64,000 nt of DNA. It comes from Bog-756 sp963813525 (GTDB lineage: Bacteria; Actinomycetota; Acidimicrobiia; Acidimicrobiales; RAAP-2). Positions within the stretch are counted from its first letter, which is position 1. Every line of letters begins with the position of its first letter. The stretch lies in assembly GCA_963813525.1 (NCBI GenBank), contig CAWEZI010000005.1, positions 496,001-560,000 on the forward strand. Direction: 5' to 3'. A program made the position numbers and the translations under genes. The notes beneath the pieces are model-generated. The model worked only from the letters and a program-made list of their open reading frames with translations, searched no databases and was not told the origin of the DNA. This document shows positions 1 to 9,961 of the stretch, one piece after another.

Positions 1-1321
1 GACCGACCGCAGGGCCGGCAGCAGCCTCTCGTAGGGGAGGCCGGCCAGAAAGCCGTCGACGGTACGCTCGAAGTTGGCGATACCTCCCTCGGCCCGTTCC
101 GACAGGCGCATGTACTCGAACCCCCGGGCGTGCAGGCCCCGCTGCTGCCGGGGGAGATTGGAGAAGTCCTGGGCGGGGATAGGTGGCCAGCGTGGGTCGT
201 CGCACTCCCAGGGCTCGGGTGGCGTGGGCCTTCGGCGCTCGCTGCCCTCGGGGAACCGGGTGAGCGACCAGATCTCCATCAGGGTCTCCTCCGGTCCCAG
301 CGGTCGGAAGCGGTAGGAGGAGGCGCTGCTGTACATGGGCAGGACGAAGTAGTGCGGGAAGCAGTAGCCCATCGGCTGGTTGAGCCCCTGTGCCTCGAGC
401 TCGTTGAGATCGGGCATGTCACGGCCGGCGTCCCGGTGCCAGCGCACGACCTCGTCGTTGAGCGTCCGGTTCCAGGTCGCCATGGCCGATTTCGGGTCCG
501 CCGGCAGCTCGATGTCCCGGAGGCTCTCGGCCACCCGTACGTCGTTGGCGTGCACCATGCCGGCCATGCCTTCGCTCATCGTGCGCAGGTAGTGGATCTC
601 GGCGTCGACGAAAGTGCGTGGGTCGAAAGCCTCCCCCTTGCGGGGCGGGATCCTGCCGGCAATGACCAGCTGGGGATGGGTCTCTATCACGTGGTACTGC
701 TCCATGAACGCCTCTTCGGCCAGCTTCCAGTTGACCGGCAGGCGGCAGGCGTACCACCACTCGGTGCGCAGCGACTCCACCTTCCAGGCGTCGAGGATGG
801 TGGCGAACGGTTCGATGCACTGCCGCAGCGGCGGAGCGTCGTCGTCGAGGTTGATCCAGGCGCACCCGCCCCACGTCTCGCATCGCACCGGGGTGAGGTC
901 GAGGTCCTCCGGCTGCAGGTTGTGCTCGGCGAACGTTTTCGACTGGGTGACGAAGGTGTTCCTGCCGTCCGGGCCGTAGCACCACCCGTGGAAGGGGCAG
1001 ATGAACCCGCTCTCGCACGTCCCCCGGCCCTCGACCACCCTCACGCCCCGATGGCGGCAGGTGTTCTGGAAGGCCCGCACCCCGAGGTCCTCGGTGCGCA
1101 CCACCACGATCGACTGGTCGAGGAATCTGGTACTCGACGAAATCGTCGGGCTGGGGGATCTCCTCGAGCCGGCACGCCATCTGCCACACCCGGGGCCACA
1201 GCAGGTCGGCCTCCATCTGGTAGAAGTCCGGGTCGAAGTAGCGCTCCTTGCGGGCCCGGTCGGGGAACTCCATGGCGTAGGGCACCGGGAGTGCCGACCA
1301 TCTCCGATCCACGATCGCCAC
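1..1321 (-). CDS. Rieske oxygenase alpha subunit, partial and frameshifted
   Basis: Catalytic subunit of a Rieske non-heme iron oxygenase, which hydroxylates or demethylates a ring or side chain using electrons from a separate reductase. The GTG start at 1321 follows AGGAAAGGGG. A net +1 frameshift near 1130 breaks the frame after residue 64 (just after FVEY). In the corrected frame CRHRG (about residue 88) and CPFHGW (about 108) are the 2Fe-2S ligands, and EQYHVIETH carries the mononuclear-iron histidines. No stop is reached before base 1, so the C-terminus lies outside the window after about 440 residues. It is divergent from the flavin monooxygenase at 1477 and shares its control region. 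Family is sure; the substrate is unknown. The frameshift looks like a sequence error rather than decay because the downstream frame is fully conserved. Confidence 0.85.
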
Positions 1322-1372
1322 GCGGATGCCCCTTTCCTCTTGGCGTGCGTTGGGCAGAGTGTATACTCACCG

Positions 1373-1386
1373 CTCGACCGGTCGGT
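1373..1386. promoter_or_regulatory. Palindromic operator candidate, copy 1
   Basis: CTCGACCGGTCGGT lies between the divergent Rieske and monooxygenase genes and is followed by ACAA. It matches the consensus ACCGACCGGTCGGT also found at 4291 and 9931, each time in a divergent intergenic region. A TetR-type repressor is the inferred binder. A TATACT hexamer sits just upstream at about 1362. Confidence 0.55.
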
Positions 1387-1476
1387 ACAAGTTTTGGCGC
1401 CGGCACCCAGGAGCGCAGGATGTGCACGCCGCTGGCCACGATGCGCTCCCTGACGGGCGATCGCCGCGGAGGCTCA

Positions 1477-3137
1477 TGACACTCCCTGAACCCGCACAGG
1501 ACCAGAGCTCGGGCCGGAGCGCCGCTGACGTCGACGTCCTGATCGTCGGAGCCGGCATCACCGGCATCTACCAGCTCTACCGCGCCCTCGAGGCCGGCTT
1601 CTCGGCCGTGCTGCTCGAGGCCGGCGACGGCGTCGGGGGGCACGTGGTACTGGAACCGCTATCCCGGAGCCCGGTTCGACTCGGAGAGCTACACCTACGC
1701 CTACCTGTTCTCGAAGGAGCTCTTCGAGGAGTGGGAGTGGCAGGAGCACTTCGCCCAGCAACCGGAGATCGAGCGCTACCTCAACCATGTGGTGGACCGC
1801 TTCGATCTTCGCCGCCACATGCGATTCGGCGCCCGGGTCACCTCGGCCGTCTACGACGAGTCGGCCGCGGGACGTGGACGGTGACCACCGGCGACGGCAC
1901 CGAGTACCGGGCCAGGTTCCTGGTGGCGGCCACCGGCATCCTCTCGGTGCCGTACTTCCCGGACGTGCCCGGGCGCGACGACTTTCGGGGCGAGTCGCAC
2001 CACACCGGAAGGTGGCCGACCACGCCGGTCGACTTCGCCGGCAAGCGGGTGGCGGTCATCGGGACCGGATCGAGCGGGGTGCAGGTGATCCCGGCCATCG
2101 CCGACGAGGTCGCCTCTCTGACCGTGTACCAACGCTCGGCCAACTGGTGCACCCCCCTCAACAACCGACCGATCACCGACCGAGGAGCAGGCTGCAACTC
2201 AGGGCCGGCTTCGAGGCGATGTGCGAGACGCTCAACGCCTCGCCGTCCGGGTTCCTCCATCCCGTACACGATCGCCAGACCTTCGACGACTCCATCGACG
2301 AGCGCCTGGCCTTCTTCGAGACGATGTGGAACAGCCCGGGCTTCTCGAAGCTGACCAGCAACTACACCGACCTGACGGTGAACCACGCCGCCAACGCCCT
2401 GTGGTGCGAGTTCATCGCCGAAAAGATCCGGGGCATCGTCAGAAATCCCGAGACCGCCGAGCGGCTGATTCCGAAGGACCATCTCTACGCCGAGAAGCGG
2501 CCGCCCGTTCGTGACCGGCTACTACGAGATCTACAACGACCCGAACGTCTCGCTGGTCGACCTCAAGCAGACACCTATCGTGCGGATCACCGAGGGCGGG
2601 ATCGAGACGACGGACGGCGCACGCCAGTTCGACATCATCGTGTGGGCCACAGGCTTCGACTTCGGCACGGGTGCGCTGACCCGTCTGGGGATCCGTGGGC
2701 GGCACGGACTGGCGCTCGAGGAGTACTGGGCCGACGGTCCGAAGACGTTCCTCGGCATCCAGACCTCCGGCTTCCCCAACTTCTTCTTCCCCGGCGGGCC
2801 CCACGCTGCGGCCGGCAACAACCCGCGGTACAACGGCGACCAGGTGGACTTCATCACCGACACGCTCGTCTACCTGCGGGACCACGGCTACGACACCATC
2901 GAGGTGGACCCTGTGGCCGAGGAACGGTGGACGAAGATGGTCGACAGCGGAGCGGCCGCGTCCCCCTTCGGTGAGAGCAGCTACTTCTTCGGGACCAACA
3001 TTCCCGGGAAGCCCCGCAAGTACCTCCTCAACTCGGGCGGCCGGCCCAAGCTCCTCAAGGAGATCAGGAGGGTCAACGAGAACGACTACGAGGCCTTCCG
3101 ATTGTCGCGTTCATCCCACCCCACGCCGGCGCTCTGA
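1477..3137 (+). CDS. Baeyer-Villiger-type flavin monooxygenase, multiply frameshifted
   Basis: FAD- and NADPH-dependent monooxygenase of the Baeyer-Villiger/FMO class, which inserts oxygen next to a ketone or hydroxylates. ATG at 1477 follows GCGGAGG. Visible motifs are the first Rossmann signature VGAGITGI (about residue 24), the class fingerprint FRGESHHTGRW, the second nucleotide-binding motif IGTGSSGVQV, and a C-terminal ATGFDFGTG. The frame is broken at about 1637-1641 (a run of six G), 1868-1873, 2176-2181, 2190-2196 and 2500-2507. Most are one extra base in a short G/C run. Joined, the pieces give a normal-length protein of about 550 residues with no lost motif. It could initiate ring opening of a ketone made by the neighbouring dehydrogenases. 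Either a noisy consensus or a recent pseudogene; the former is favoured. Confidence 0.85.
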
Positions 3138-3152
3138 GGGCTGCCCGACACC

Positions 3153-3173
3153 CGGCCGGACAGGCGCCGGCCG
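3153..3173. terminator. Hairpin between convergent genes
   Basis: CGGCCGG and CCGGCCG form a 7-bp stem with a 7-base loop between the convergent monooxygenase and cyclase-family genes. There is no T-run. Position is the main argument. Confidence 0.35.
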
Positions 3174-3174
3174 C

Positions 3175-4235
3175 TCAGACGGTGGCCACCGGCGTCAGCG
3201 GGCGAGCCCACGATGCCGGGCAGACGCAGCGGGGGAGCGGTGAGCAGGAACCGGCTCCGGTTGTGCTCGCGGAGCCACGATGCCAGCTCGTGGAGGTACC
3301 ACATCTCACCCAGGGGGACGCCGAGCCGGAACAGGCAGAGGTGGTGGATGGGGAGGAACGAGTGTCGGCTCTGGTCGCGGTCCCGGCCGAGCAGGCCTTC
3401 GACGGCGTAGTTGTCGGCCACCAGCGCGGCGATCTGGGAGTCGCTGATCCACTGCAGCAGCGACTCGTCCCGGGCGTCGAGGTAGCTGCACAGGGTGTGG
3501 ATCTTCACCGGGTCCGGGTGGCGGTCCCAGTTGAGGATCTCGGTGGCGAATCCGGTGTGCAGCAGGAGCATGTCGCCCGGCTCGACGATCACGTCGTCGG
3601 CCGCCATGATCTCCTGGAGCGTGGTCGAGGTCCACGCCGCGCCAGTCGTGACCCAGGTGGTGGGCCAGGTCGACGAGGACGCCCCGACCCTGTACGCCGT
3701 GGTAGGCCATGTGCTCCAGGCCGAGATGGTGGGCGAAGCAGCGGTGTCCACCCCCGTCGCCGGCGGCGTCGGGCTTGGGCCCGACCAGGTCGACCCCGGC
3801 GCGGTACCCGTTGTAGTAGACGGCCTCCTCGACCCCGTCGTCGTCGGCGTCGAACTCGGCTCCGACGTGGGCCAGCGAGTCCCACTGGGTCGAGTACTGC
3901 AGGGAGAGGGTCACCACGTCGTCGGCCCACACGTCCACGTACTTGGGGTTCCCCCAGTCCTCCATCTCGCTCATCCGTACGTTGTAGAAGGTGTCGGGCG
4001 CGCCCTTCATGTCCTCGGTCGGCGCCAGAACCGGTGGGTGCCGGCGTTGGTTCAGCGCGGTCCCGCCGGGGTAGTCGAGCGGCAGGCTCAGGCAGAAGCT
4101 GATGCCGGCCTCGACCTCCCGCACCCCCTCGAGCACCTTCTCGGGGGTGAGCAGGTTGATGCGGCCGAGCTCGTCGTCATCGCCCCAGTCTCCCCACGTC
4201 GAGCCGGGTGGGCGTTGTTTCCACCGCTGGGTCAC
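3175..4235 (-). CDS. Cyclase-family (kynurenine formamidase-like) hydrolase, frameshifted
   Basis: Member of the metal-dependent cyclase/formamidase family, which hydrolyses amides, lactones or related bonds. The GTG start at 4235 follows GAAGGAGAAGAG. The N-terminal part carries TQWDSLAHVG (about residues 116-125), the likely metal-site motif of this subfamily. Net +1 shifts occur near 3630 and near 3200-3206. After correction the protein ends LTPVATV with TGA at 3175-3177, about 352 residues, normal for the family. It is divergent from the amidohydrolase at 4387. Following a Baeyer-Villiger enzyme, a lactone- or ester-opening role is plausible but is inference only. Confidence 0.75.
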
Positions 4236-4290
4236 GGTCTCTTCTCCTTCTGGCCGCAGCAGCCGGCGACCGGCTGTCAGCGTTGCCTGT

Positions 4291-4304
4291 ACCGACCGGT
4301 TGGT
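4291..4304. promoter_or_regulatory. Palindromic operator candidate, copy 2
   Basis: ACCGACCGGTTGGT is a near-perfect 7+7 palindrome between the divergent cyclase-family and amidohydrolase genes. It differs from the consensus ACCGACCGGTCGGT at one position. Read on the minus strand it continues into GGTCGGTACAG, matching GGTCGGTACAA at the other two sites. Confidence 0.6.
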
Positions 4305-4386
4305 CTACACTCCTCAGCCGCAGGGTACCGCGTGCGCGCCCGCCCGGTCATCGAGATCTTGCGTCGCGCGCAGGAAGGTCATCACC

Positions 4387-5658
4387 ATGCCAGACAACCA
4401 CCTCGTCGTATCGGCCGACGGCCACATCCTCGAGCCCACCGACCTGTTCACCACCCGCCTGCCCAAGCATCTGCGGGACCGCGGGGTCTGGGAGGACGAC
4501 TTCGAGATCGAGCCTCTGGTCGAGGGCGGAGCCCGGGTCTTCCGGCGCCTGCACACACCCGGGTTCGAGGGGTGGACGATCTCCCGGTACCGCCAGACGG
4601 GCGGACGGATGCCCGAGGGCGACCCCGAGATCATCGTCGAGGACCTGACGTCCGACGGCGTCGACGTGGGGGTCATGCACCCGAACCTGTCGCTCTTCGG
4701 TCTCTACACCGACGACCATGAGCTGTCCATCGCCCACGCCCGCGTGTACAACGACTACATCGTGGAGCGGTTCTCGCCCTACTTCTCGCGCCTGGCACCC
4801 ACCGCCCCCATTCCCCTCACCGATGTCGACGATGCGGTGGCGGAGATCGAGCGGGTTGCCGCCGCCGGCTTCCGGGCCATCCTGCTGCCCTCCACGCCGC
4901 CCCAGCCCTACTTCTCGCGGGACTTCGACCCGGTGTGGGCGGCGGCCCAGGCCAACGGCGTGCACGTGTTCATCCACACCCAGACGGGCGGGGTCAAGGT
5001 CAACGACCCCGAGGCCGTCACGCTCAAGGTGGTCATGGAGAACGCCGCCCAGGTCAACCAACCGGTCACCGAGAAGTCGGCGTCCAAGCGGATGGTGACC
5101 CAGGCCATCTACAGCACCATCGTCCCCCAGCAGGTCATCTGCCAGCTGATCGGGGGAGGGGTACCCGAGCGCTACCCCGACCTGCACTTCGCCCTCATCG
5201 AGTTCAACGCCCACTGGCTCGGCTTCGCTGGTGGGCAGCATGGACAAGTGCTGGGTCACCGGGATCGGCCAGGACCCCGACTGGTGGCTGGGTGTCTGGG
5301 ACGAGTCCCTGCCCGCCGACCGAGCAGAGCAACATGGCCCGGTTGTTCAAGCTCAACGAGAAGTGGCCCTACCCGCTGATGCCCAGCGAGTACGTCCGGC
5401 GCCAGTTCCACGTCTCGTTCCAGGACGACCCGGTGGCGGTGGCCTGCCGGCACATCACCGGGCTGTCGACCATCGTCTGGGGAAACGACTACCCGCACGC
5501 CGAAGGGCACGTTCCGCGGTAGCCGCGAGCTCATGGACAAGCTGTTCACCGGGGTGTCGGCCGACGAGCGGGCGGCCATGGTGGGGGGCACTCTCGGAGA
5601 CCTCCTCGGATACAACGCACCGGTGGCCGCCGCCTCAAGTCCGTGGCGGTTGCCATAG
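4387..5658 (+). CDS. Amidohydrolase 2 family protein, frameshifted
   Basis: TIM-barrel metal-dependent hydrolase or decarboxylase of the Amidohydrolase_2 (ACMSD-related) family. ATG at 4387 follows AGGAAGG. The N-terminus reads VVSADGHILEP, with the DGH typical of this actinobacterial subfamily; later segments include VHVFIHTQ and, after correction, WGNDYPHAEGTF, whose Asp/His are usual metal or catalytic residues. Net +1 shifts near 5229, 5322 and 5505 split the last third; the joined frame ends at TAG 5656-5658, about 422 residues. Similar intact proteins lie at 19437 and 57379. In catabolic clusters this family often acts on ring-cleavage products; the substrate here is unknown. Confidence 0.8.
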
Positions 5659-5749
5659 GCCATGGCGCGGGCGGACCCCACCTGCCCACTGCTTGTATGG
5701 CGATCCGCGTTCCATTTCTGACGGAGGGGTACTGAAGGACAGGTTGGTG

Positions 5750-6695
5750 GTGAGCACCTACAGCTTCGAGGGTCGGGTGGCGGTGGTTACCGGCGCCGGG
5801 CGGGGCATCGGTCGGTCCTATGCACAGTTGCTGGCCGACCGGGGCGCCACCGTCGTGGTCAACGACCTGGGCGGGTCCATGGACGGCACCGGAGCGGACG
5901 CCGACGTGGCCGCCACCACCGCCGCAGACATCATGGCCGCCGGGGGCACCGCCTTGGCCGATACCAGCGACGTGGCCACAGTCGACGGCGCACAGGCGCT
6001 CATCGATGTGGCCATCGAGCAGTTCGGGCGGCCTCGACATCCTGATCAACAACGCCGGCATCATCAGATGGGCCGGCCTCCCCGAGGCCGACGCCGACAA
6101 CCTGGCCCGGCACCTCGCCGTCCATGTGGTCGGCTCCTTCAACACGACCCGGGCGGCATGGCCCCACATGGTGGAGCGGGGTTACGGCCGGATCGTCATG
6201 ACCACCTCCTCGGGGCTGTTCGGACTACCGAAGAACCTGTCCTACGCCACCGCCAAGGGTGCGGTCATCGGGCTCACCCGCAGCCTCACCACCGCGGGGG
6301 CCGACCACGGCATCAAGGTCAACCTCATCGCTCCTGCGGCATTCACCCGCATGGCCGGCCAAACCTCCTCCCAGGACACCTCGTCCGAAAGCGGCGGCGC
6401 CATGCAGATGGCGCCCGAGCTGGTGGCACCGATGGTGGCCTTCCTGGCCCACGAGGCCTGTCCGGTCAGCGGGGAGATCTACGCAGCCGGCGCCGGGCGA
6501 TTCGCCCGTATCTTCATCGCCTCTACCGATGGGTACGTCCATCCCACGCCGCATCCGACCATCGAGGACGTCGCCCAGCATTGGGGCACCATCAACGACG
6601 AGAGCGGGTACTACGTGCCCACCGATCTGATGGCCTGGTCGGCCGCCTTCCTGGCCCACCGGTTGCCCGGCGGCGATGATAACGCTGCCACGTAG
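5750..6695 (+). CDS. MFE-2-like short-chain dehydrogenase, frameshifted
   Basis: NAD(P)-dependent dehydrogenase resembling the N-terminal (3R)-hydroxyacyl-CoA dehydrogenase domain of type 2 multifunctional enzymes. Seen are the cofactor motif TGAGRGIGRSYAQ, the loop VVVNDLGG typical of that group, NNAG, and the catalytic YATAK. GTG at 5750 follows AAGGACAGG; in-frame GTG 5747 and TTG 5744 are alternatives. One extra G near 6026 (TTCGGGCGGCCTC) breaks the frame between ALIDVAIEQFG and GLDILINNAG. Corrected length is about 314 residues, with a roughly 60-residue C-terminal extension beyond a minimal SDR. Likely oxidises a beta-hydroxyacyl-CoA or ring alcohol for the adjacent acyl-CoA dehydrogenase pathway. 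Confidence 0.82.
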
Positions 6696-6762
6696 GCCCC
6701 CGGCCGTGGAGATCGGCCGGATCACACCCGGCTTGTGCCGAGCGGTTCAATAGGCTGCCGCC

Positions 6763-7911
6763 ATGGATCTCTCCCTCGACGAACCGGAACGGGAGCTGGT
6801 CAGCCTCTGTCGCGACTTCGCCCAAGGGGAGATCGCCTCTCGTGCCCCTGTGGCCTGGGAAGAAGCCCGGTGCCCGACCGACCTGCTGCGTGAGATGGGC
6901 CAACTCGGCCTCCTGGGCATGCTGGTTCCCGAGGAGTGGGGAGGAATCGGCATGTCCACGGTCGGCTTCGTCGCCGCCATGGAACAGATCGGCCTGGCCG
7001 ACCAGTCGGTGGCGGCGGCGTGGCAGGCCCACGTCACCATCGGATCGCTGCCCCTCCTCCTGTTCGGCAACGACGCCCAACGGGAGCGTTGGTTGCGGCC
7101 GCTGGCCGAGGGCCGGGTCCTGGGTGCGTTCGGGCTCACCGAGCCCGAAGCCGGCTCGGATGCACGTGGCATTCGCACCCGCGCCGAGCGGCACGACGGG
7201 GGCTGGCTGATCAACGGCGGCAAGACGTTCATCTCCAACGCCGGCACCGATATGTCTTTCGGTGTGACGCTGCTGGCCCGCATCGAAGGGACTGAAGGCC
7301 CGTCGACCGGATTTGCCAGCTTCGTTGTCGAGAAGGACACCCCCGGGTTCACCATGGGGCCGAAGATGCGAGGCATCGGTTGGCGCGGGCTCGATACCCG
7401 CCAGCTGTACCTGGACGATGTCTGGGTTCCCGACGAGCACCTGCTCGGCCACCCCGACCTCGGACTGGGCCAATTCCTGCGCACCCTCGAAGTCGGGCGC
7501 ATCTCGGTGGCGGCATTGTCCCTGAGCCTGACCCAGGCCGTCCTCGACCTGGCCATCGCCTATGCGCGGGAGCGGGTGCAATTCGGACAACCGATCTCGC
7601 AATTCCAGGCCATCCAGTTCAAGCTGGCCGACATCGCCACCGAGCTCGAAGCGGCACGGTGGCTGACCTACCGCGCCGCCTACCTACGCGACGCCGGTCA
7701 GCCCTTCCAGAAGGAGGCGGCCATGGCCAAGCTCAAAGCCAGCCGGGTGGCGGCGTGGGCGGCCTCGGAGGCCGTTCAGGTCCACGGTGGCCTCGGGTAC
7801 ATGCTCGAGACGCCGGTCGCCCGCTTCTACTGCGACTCGAAGGTGCTCGAGATCGGTGAGGGGACCAACGAGATCCAGCACCTGGTCATCGCCCGCCAGT
7901 TGGGTTGTTGA
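6763..7911 (+). CDS. Acyl-CoA dehydrogenase
   Basis: FAD-dependent acyl-CoA dehydrogenase, 382 residues, the usual length for the short/medium-chain type. It introduces an alpha-beta double bond into an acyl-CoA. Seen are the flavin/substrate signature GLTEPEAGSDARG (about residue 127), ERVQFGQPISQFQAIQ, and IGEGTNEIQ, whose Glu (about 366) is at the canonical catalytic-base position. The gene is intact, unlike its left-hand neighbours. It is followed by a hairpin shared with the convergent E1 gene. Confidence 0.93.
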   Translation: MDLSLDEPERELVSLCRDFAQGEIASRAPVAWEEARCPTDLLREMGQLGLLGMLVPEEWGGIGMSTVGFVAAMEQIGLADQSVAAAWQAHVTIGSLPLLLFGNDAQRERWLRPLAEGRVLGAFGLTEPEAGSDARGIRTRAERHDGGWLINGGKTFISNAGTDMSFGVTLLARIEGTEGPSTGFASFVVEKDTPGFTMGPKMRGIGWRGLDTRQLYLDDVWVPDEHLLGHPDLGLGQFLRTLEVGRISVAALSLSLTQAVLDLAIAYARERVQFGQPISQFQAIQFKLADIATELEAARWLTYRAAYLRDAGQPFQKEAAMAKLKASRVAAWAASEAVQVHGGLGYMLETPVARFYCDSKVLEIGEGTNEIQHLVIARQLGC

Positions 7912-7920
7912 CTGGCGGGC
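7891..7920. terminator. Bidirectional hairpin terminator
   Basis: GCCCGCCAGT and ACTGGCGGGC form a perfect 10-bp stem with a 10-base loop that includes the acyl-CoA dehydrogenase stop codon. It sits between convergent genes. No long T-run follows. Confidence 0.6.
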
Positions 7921-7927
7921 TGCTCTG

Positions 7928-9916
7928 CTAGACGGCCACCAGGCGGCGGATGGCGTCGGCGATGTCGTGGCCGTCGGGGAGCCAGGCCCGCTCGAGGTCG
8001 GGGGCATAGGGAGGCGGGGTGGGTGCCGCGCCGATCCGCTCGATGGGTGCATCGAGGTCCCAGAATCCCTCACGGGCCACAGTGGCCGCGATCTCCGCAC
8101 CGATGCCGAAAGGGACAACGGCCTCGTGGGCGACGAGCAGCCGGTTCGTCTTGTGCACCGAGTCGAGGATGGGAGCGACGTCGAGGGGAGCCACGGTTCT
8201 CAGATCGATGACCTCGACCGAGATGCCCTCGCTGGCCACCTGCTCGGCGGCGGCTGTCGCCTCGTGGACCATCCGTGACATCGACACGACGGTCACGTCG
8301 GTTCCGGGGCGGACCACCGACGACTTTCCGATCGGGAGGATGTAGTCGGATGGCGGCTGCGGACCCTTCATGCCGTAGAGCAGCCGGTTCTCGATGAAGA
8401 CCACCGGATTCGGATCCTGGATGGCGGCGCGGAGGAGGCCGTAGGTATCGGCCGGGGTCGAGGGCATGATGACGGTCAACCCGGGGATGTGGGCCAGTAG
8501 CGCCTCGAGGCTCTGTGAGTGCTGGCTTCCCGATGATCGCCCGGCGCCGAACTGGGTGCGTACAGTGAGCGCCATCTCCGCACTCCCGCCGGTCATGAAG
8601 GGCAGCTTGGCCGCCTGGTTGAGCAGCTGGTCGAAGCAGACGCCGAGGAAGTCGAGGTACATCATCTCGACCACGGGGCGCATCCCGGCCATGGCTGCAC
8701 CAACGCCGAGGCCGATGATGGCCGTCTCGGAGATCGGGGTATCGCGTACCCGGTCCCCGAACTGGTCGGCCAGACCTCGGGTCAGCCCGAAGACATTTCC
8801 TCCCGCACCCACGTCGATGCCGGCCACGAACACCCGGTCATCGCCGGCCAGCTCGGCCTCGAGTGCCGAACGGACGGCGTCCATGGTGCGGAACGCCGGT
8901 GCATCGTGGGGCGGAGGCGGGGGTTCGGCACGGGCCGGTCTGGCCCGTACGACATAGTCGGTCAGCGTGGCCGCCGTCGGGCTGGCCAGCCGGCGGGCCG
9001 CCTCGATGGCTTCGTCCAGCTCGGTGGCCACTGACGACTGGAGTGCTTTGATCTCGTCGTTCCCGACGCCGGAGGCACCCAGCCGCCTCTCGTGGGCCAC
9101 CAGCGGGTCGCGTTCCTCCCAGGCCTGCACCTCCTCCGCTGATCGGTAGCGCTGAGGGTCCCCTTCGTAATGGCCGTGCCAACGGTAGGTGGCGGCCTCC
9201 ACGATGACCGGACGTCCGGCCCGGGCCGCCAGGACCACGTCTTCCATGGTGGAGGCGGTGGCCACCACATCATTTCCGTCCACAGCAACGTAGGGGAGGC
9301 CGTAGCCGGCGGCCCGTTGCTCGAGCGACGCCCCGTGCTGGGTGGCGGCCGGCGAGAACTCGGCGTAGCCGTTGTTCTCGCAGAAGAAGACCATGGGCAG
9401 ATGCCACACGGCCGCCAGATTGAGCGCTTCGTGGAACGCGCCCTGGGCTGACGCACCGTCGCCGAAGAAGGCCACCGCCACGCTCCCGTCCGCCCGGAGC
9501 TGGGCGGCGGTGGCTGCCCCCACGGCGATCGGCAGTCCAGCTGCGACGATCCCGTTGGCGCCGAAAATCCCGTGCTTCGGGTCGGCGATGTGCATCGATC
9601 CCCCGCGACCCCGGTTGGTCCCCTGGTCCTTGGCCATCAATTCGGCGAACATCCCGAGCGGGTCCAATCCCTTGGCCAGGCAGTGCCCGTGCCCACGGTG
9701 GGTCGAGGTGATGACGTCCGCCGGTCGCAGCGGCCAACAGGCACCCACCGCCGTAGCCTCCTGGCCGATCGAGAGGTGGACGAAGCCGGGGACGTCGCCG
9801 TCCCGGTACAGGACGGCCACCCGCTCCTCGAAGTGACGGATGACCAGCATCCGGCGGTGCATCTCGACCAGATCGGCCGTCGAGAAGGCCGATGGCGAGG
9901 GGCGGTCGACGGTCAC
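7928..9916 (-). CDS. Single-chain 2-oxoacid dehydrogenase E1 (alpha-beta fusion)
   Basis: Thiamine-diphosphate-dependent E1 with alpha and beta subunits in one chain of about 662 residues. Such enzymes decarboxylate a 2-oxoacid (pyruvate, branched-chain oxoacid, acetoin type) and normally hand the acyl group to a lipoyl E2. Residues 1-325 are E1-alpha, with the ThDP motif from FFGDG (about 151) to ENN (about 182). Residues 345-662 are E1-beta, with DTPISE, whose Glu is the usual cofactor-activating residue, and the conserved segment RSSGSQHSQSLEALL. The frame is open further upstream but the GTG at 9916 is chosen because E1 homology begins right after it and AGGTT precedes it. No E2 or E3 gene is in the window. 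Confidence 0.88.
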   Translation of the reverse strand: MTVDRPSPSAFSTADLVEMHRRMLVIRHFEERVAVLYRDGDVPGFVHLSIGQEATAVGACWPLRPADVITSTHRGHGHCLAKGLDPLGMFAELMAKDQGTNRGRGGSMHIADPKHGIFGANGIVAAGLPIAVGAATAAQLRADGSVAVAFFGDGASAQGAFHEALNLAAVWHLPMVFFCENNGYAEFSPAATQHGASLEQRAAGYGLPYVAVDGNDVVATASTMEDVVLAARAGRPVIVEAATYRWHGHYEGDPQRYRSAEEVQAWEERDPLVAHERRLGASGVGNDEIKALQSSVATELDEAIEAARRLASPTAATLTDYVVRARPARAEPPPPPHDAPAFRTMDAVRSALEAELAGDDRVFVAGIDVGAGGNVFGLTRGLADQFGDRVRDTPISETAIIGLGVGAAMAGMRPVVEMMYLDFLGVCFDQLLNQAAKLPFMTGGSAEMALTVRTQFGAGRSSGSQHSQSLEALLAHIPGLTVIMPSTPADTYGLLRAAIQDPNPVVFIENRLLYGMKGPQPPSDYILPIGKSSVVRPGTDVTVVSMSRMVHEATAAAEQVASEGISVEVIDLRTVAPLDVAPILDSVHKTNRLLVAHEAVVPFGIGAEIAATVAREGFWDLDAPIERIGAAPTPPPYAPDLERAWLPDGHDIADAIRRLVAV

Positions 9917-9930
9917 AACCTGTGTATCAT

Positions 9931-9944
9931 ACTGATCGGTCGGT
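9931..9944. promoter_or_regulatory. Palindromic operator candidate, copy 3
   Basis: ACTGATCGGTCGGT, followed by ACAA, lies between the divergent E1 and SDR genes. It differs from ACCGACCGGTCGGT at two positions in the left arm; the right arm and trailing ACAA are identical to copy 1. GTATCAT upstream may be part of a -10 region. Confidence 0.5.
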
Positions 9945-9961
9945 ACAACGAGGGAAGAGCG

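Noticed and set aside
1..6695. Calling the five left-hand genes pseudogenes
   Set aside because: Protein motifs continue undamaged in the shifted frames, no in-frame nonsense codons or deletions are seen, and errors cluster at the sequence end. Consensus error is more likely, though not proven.
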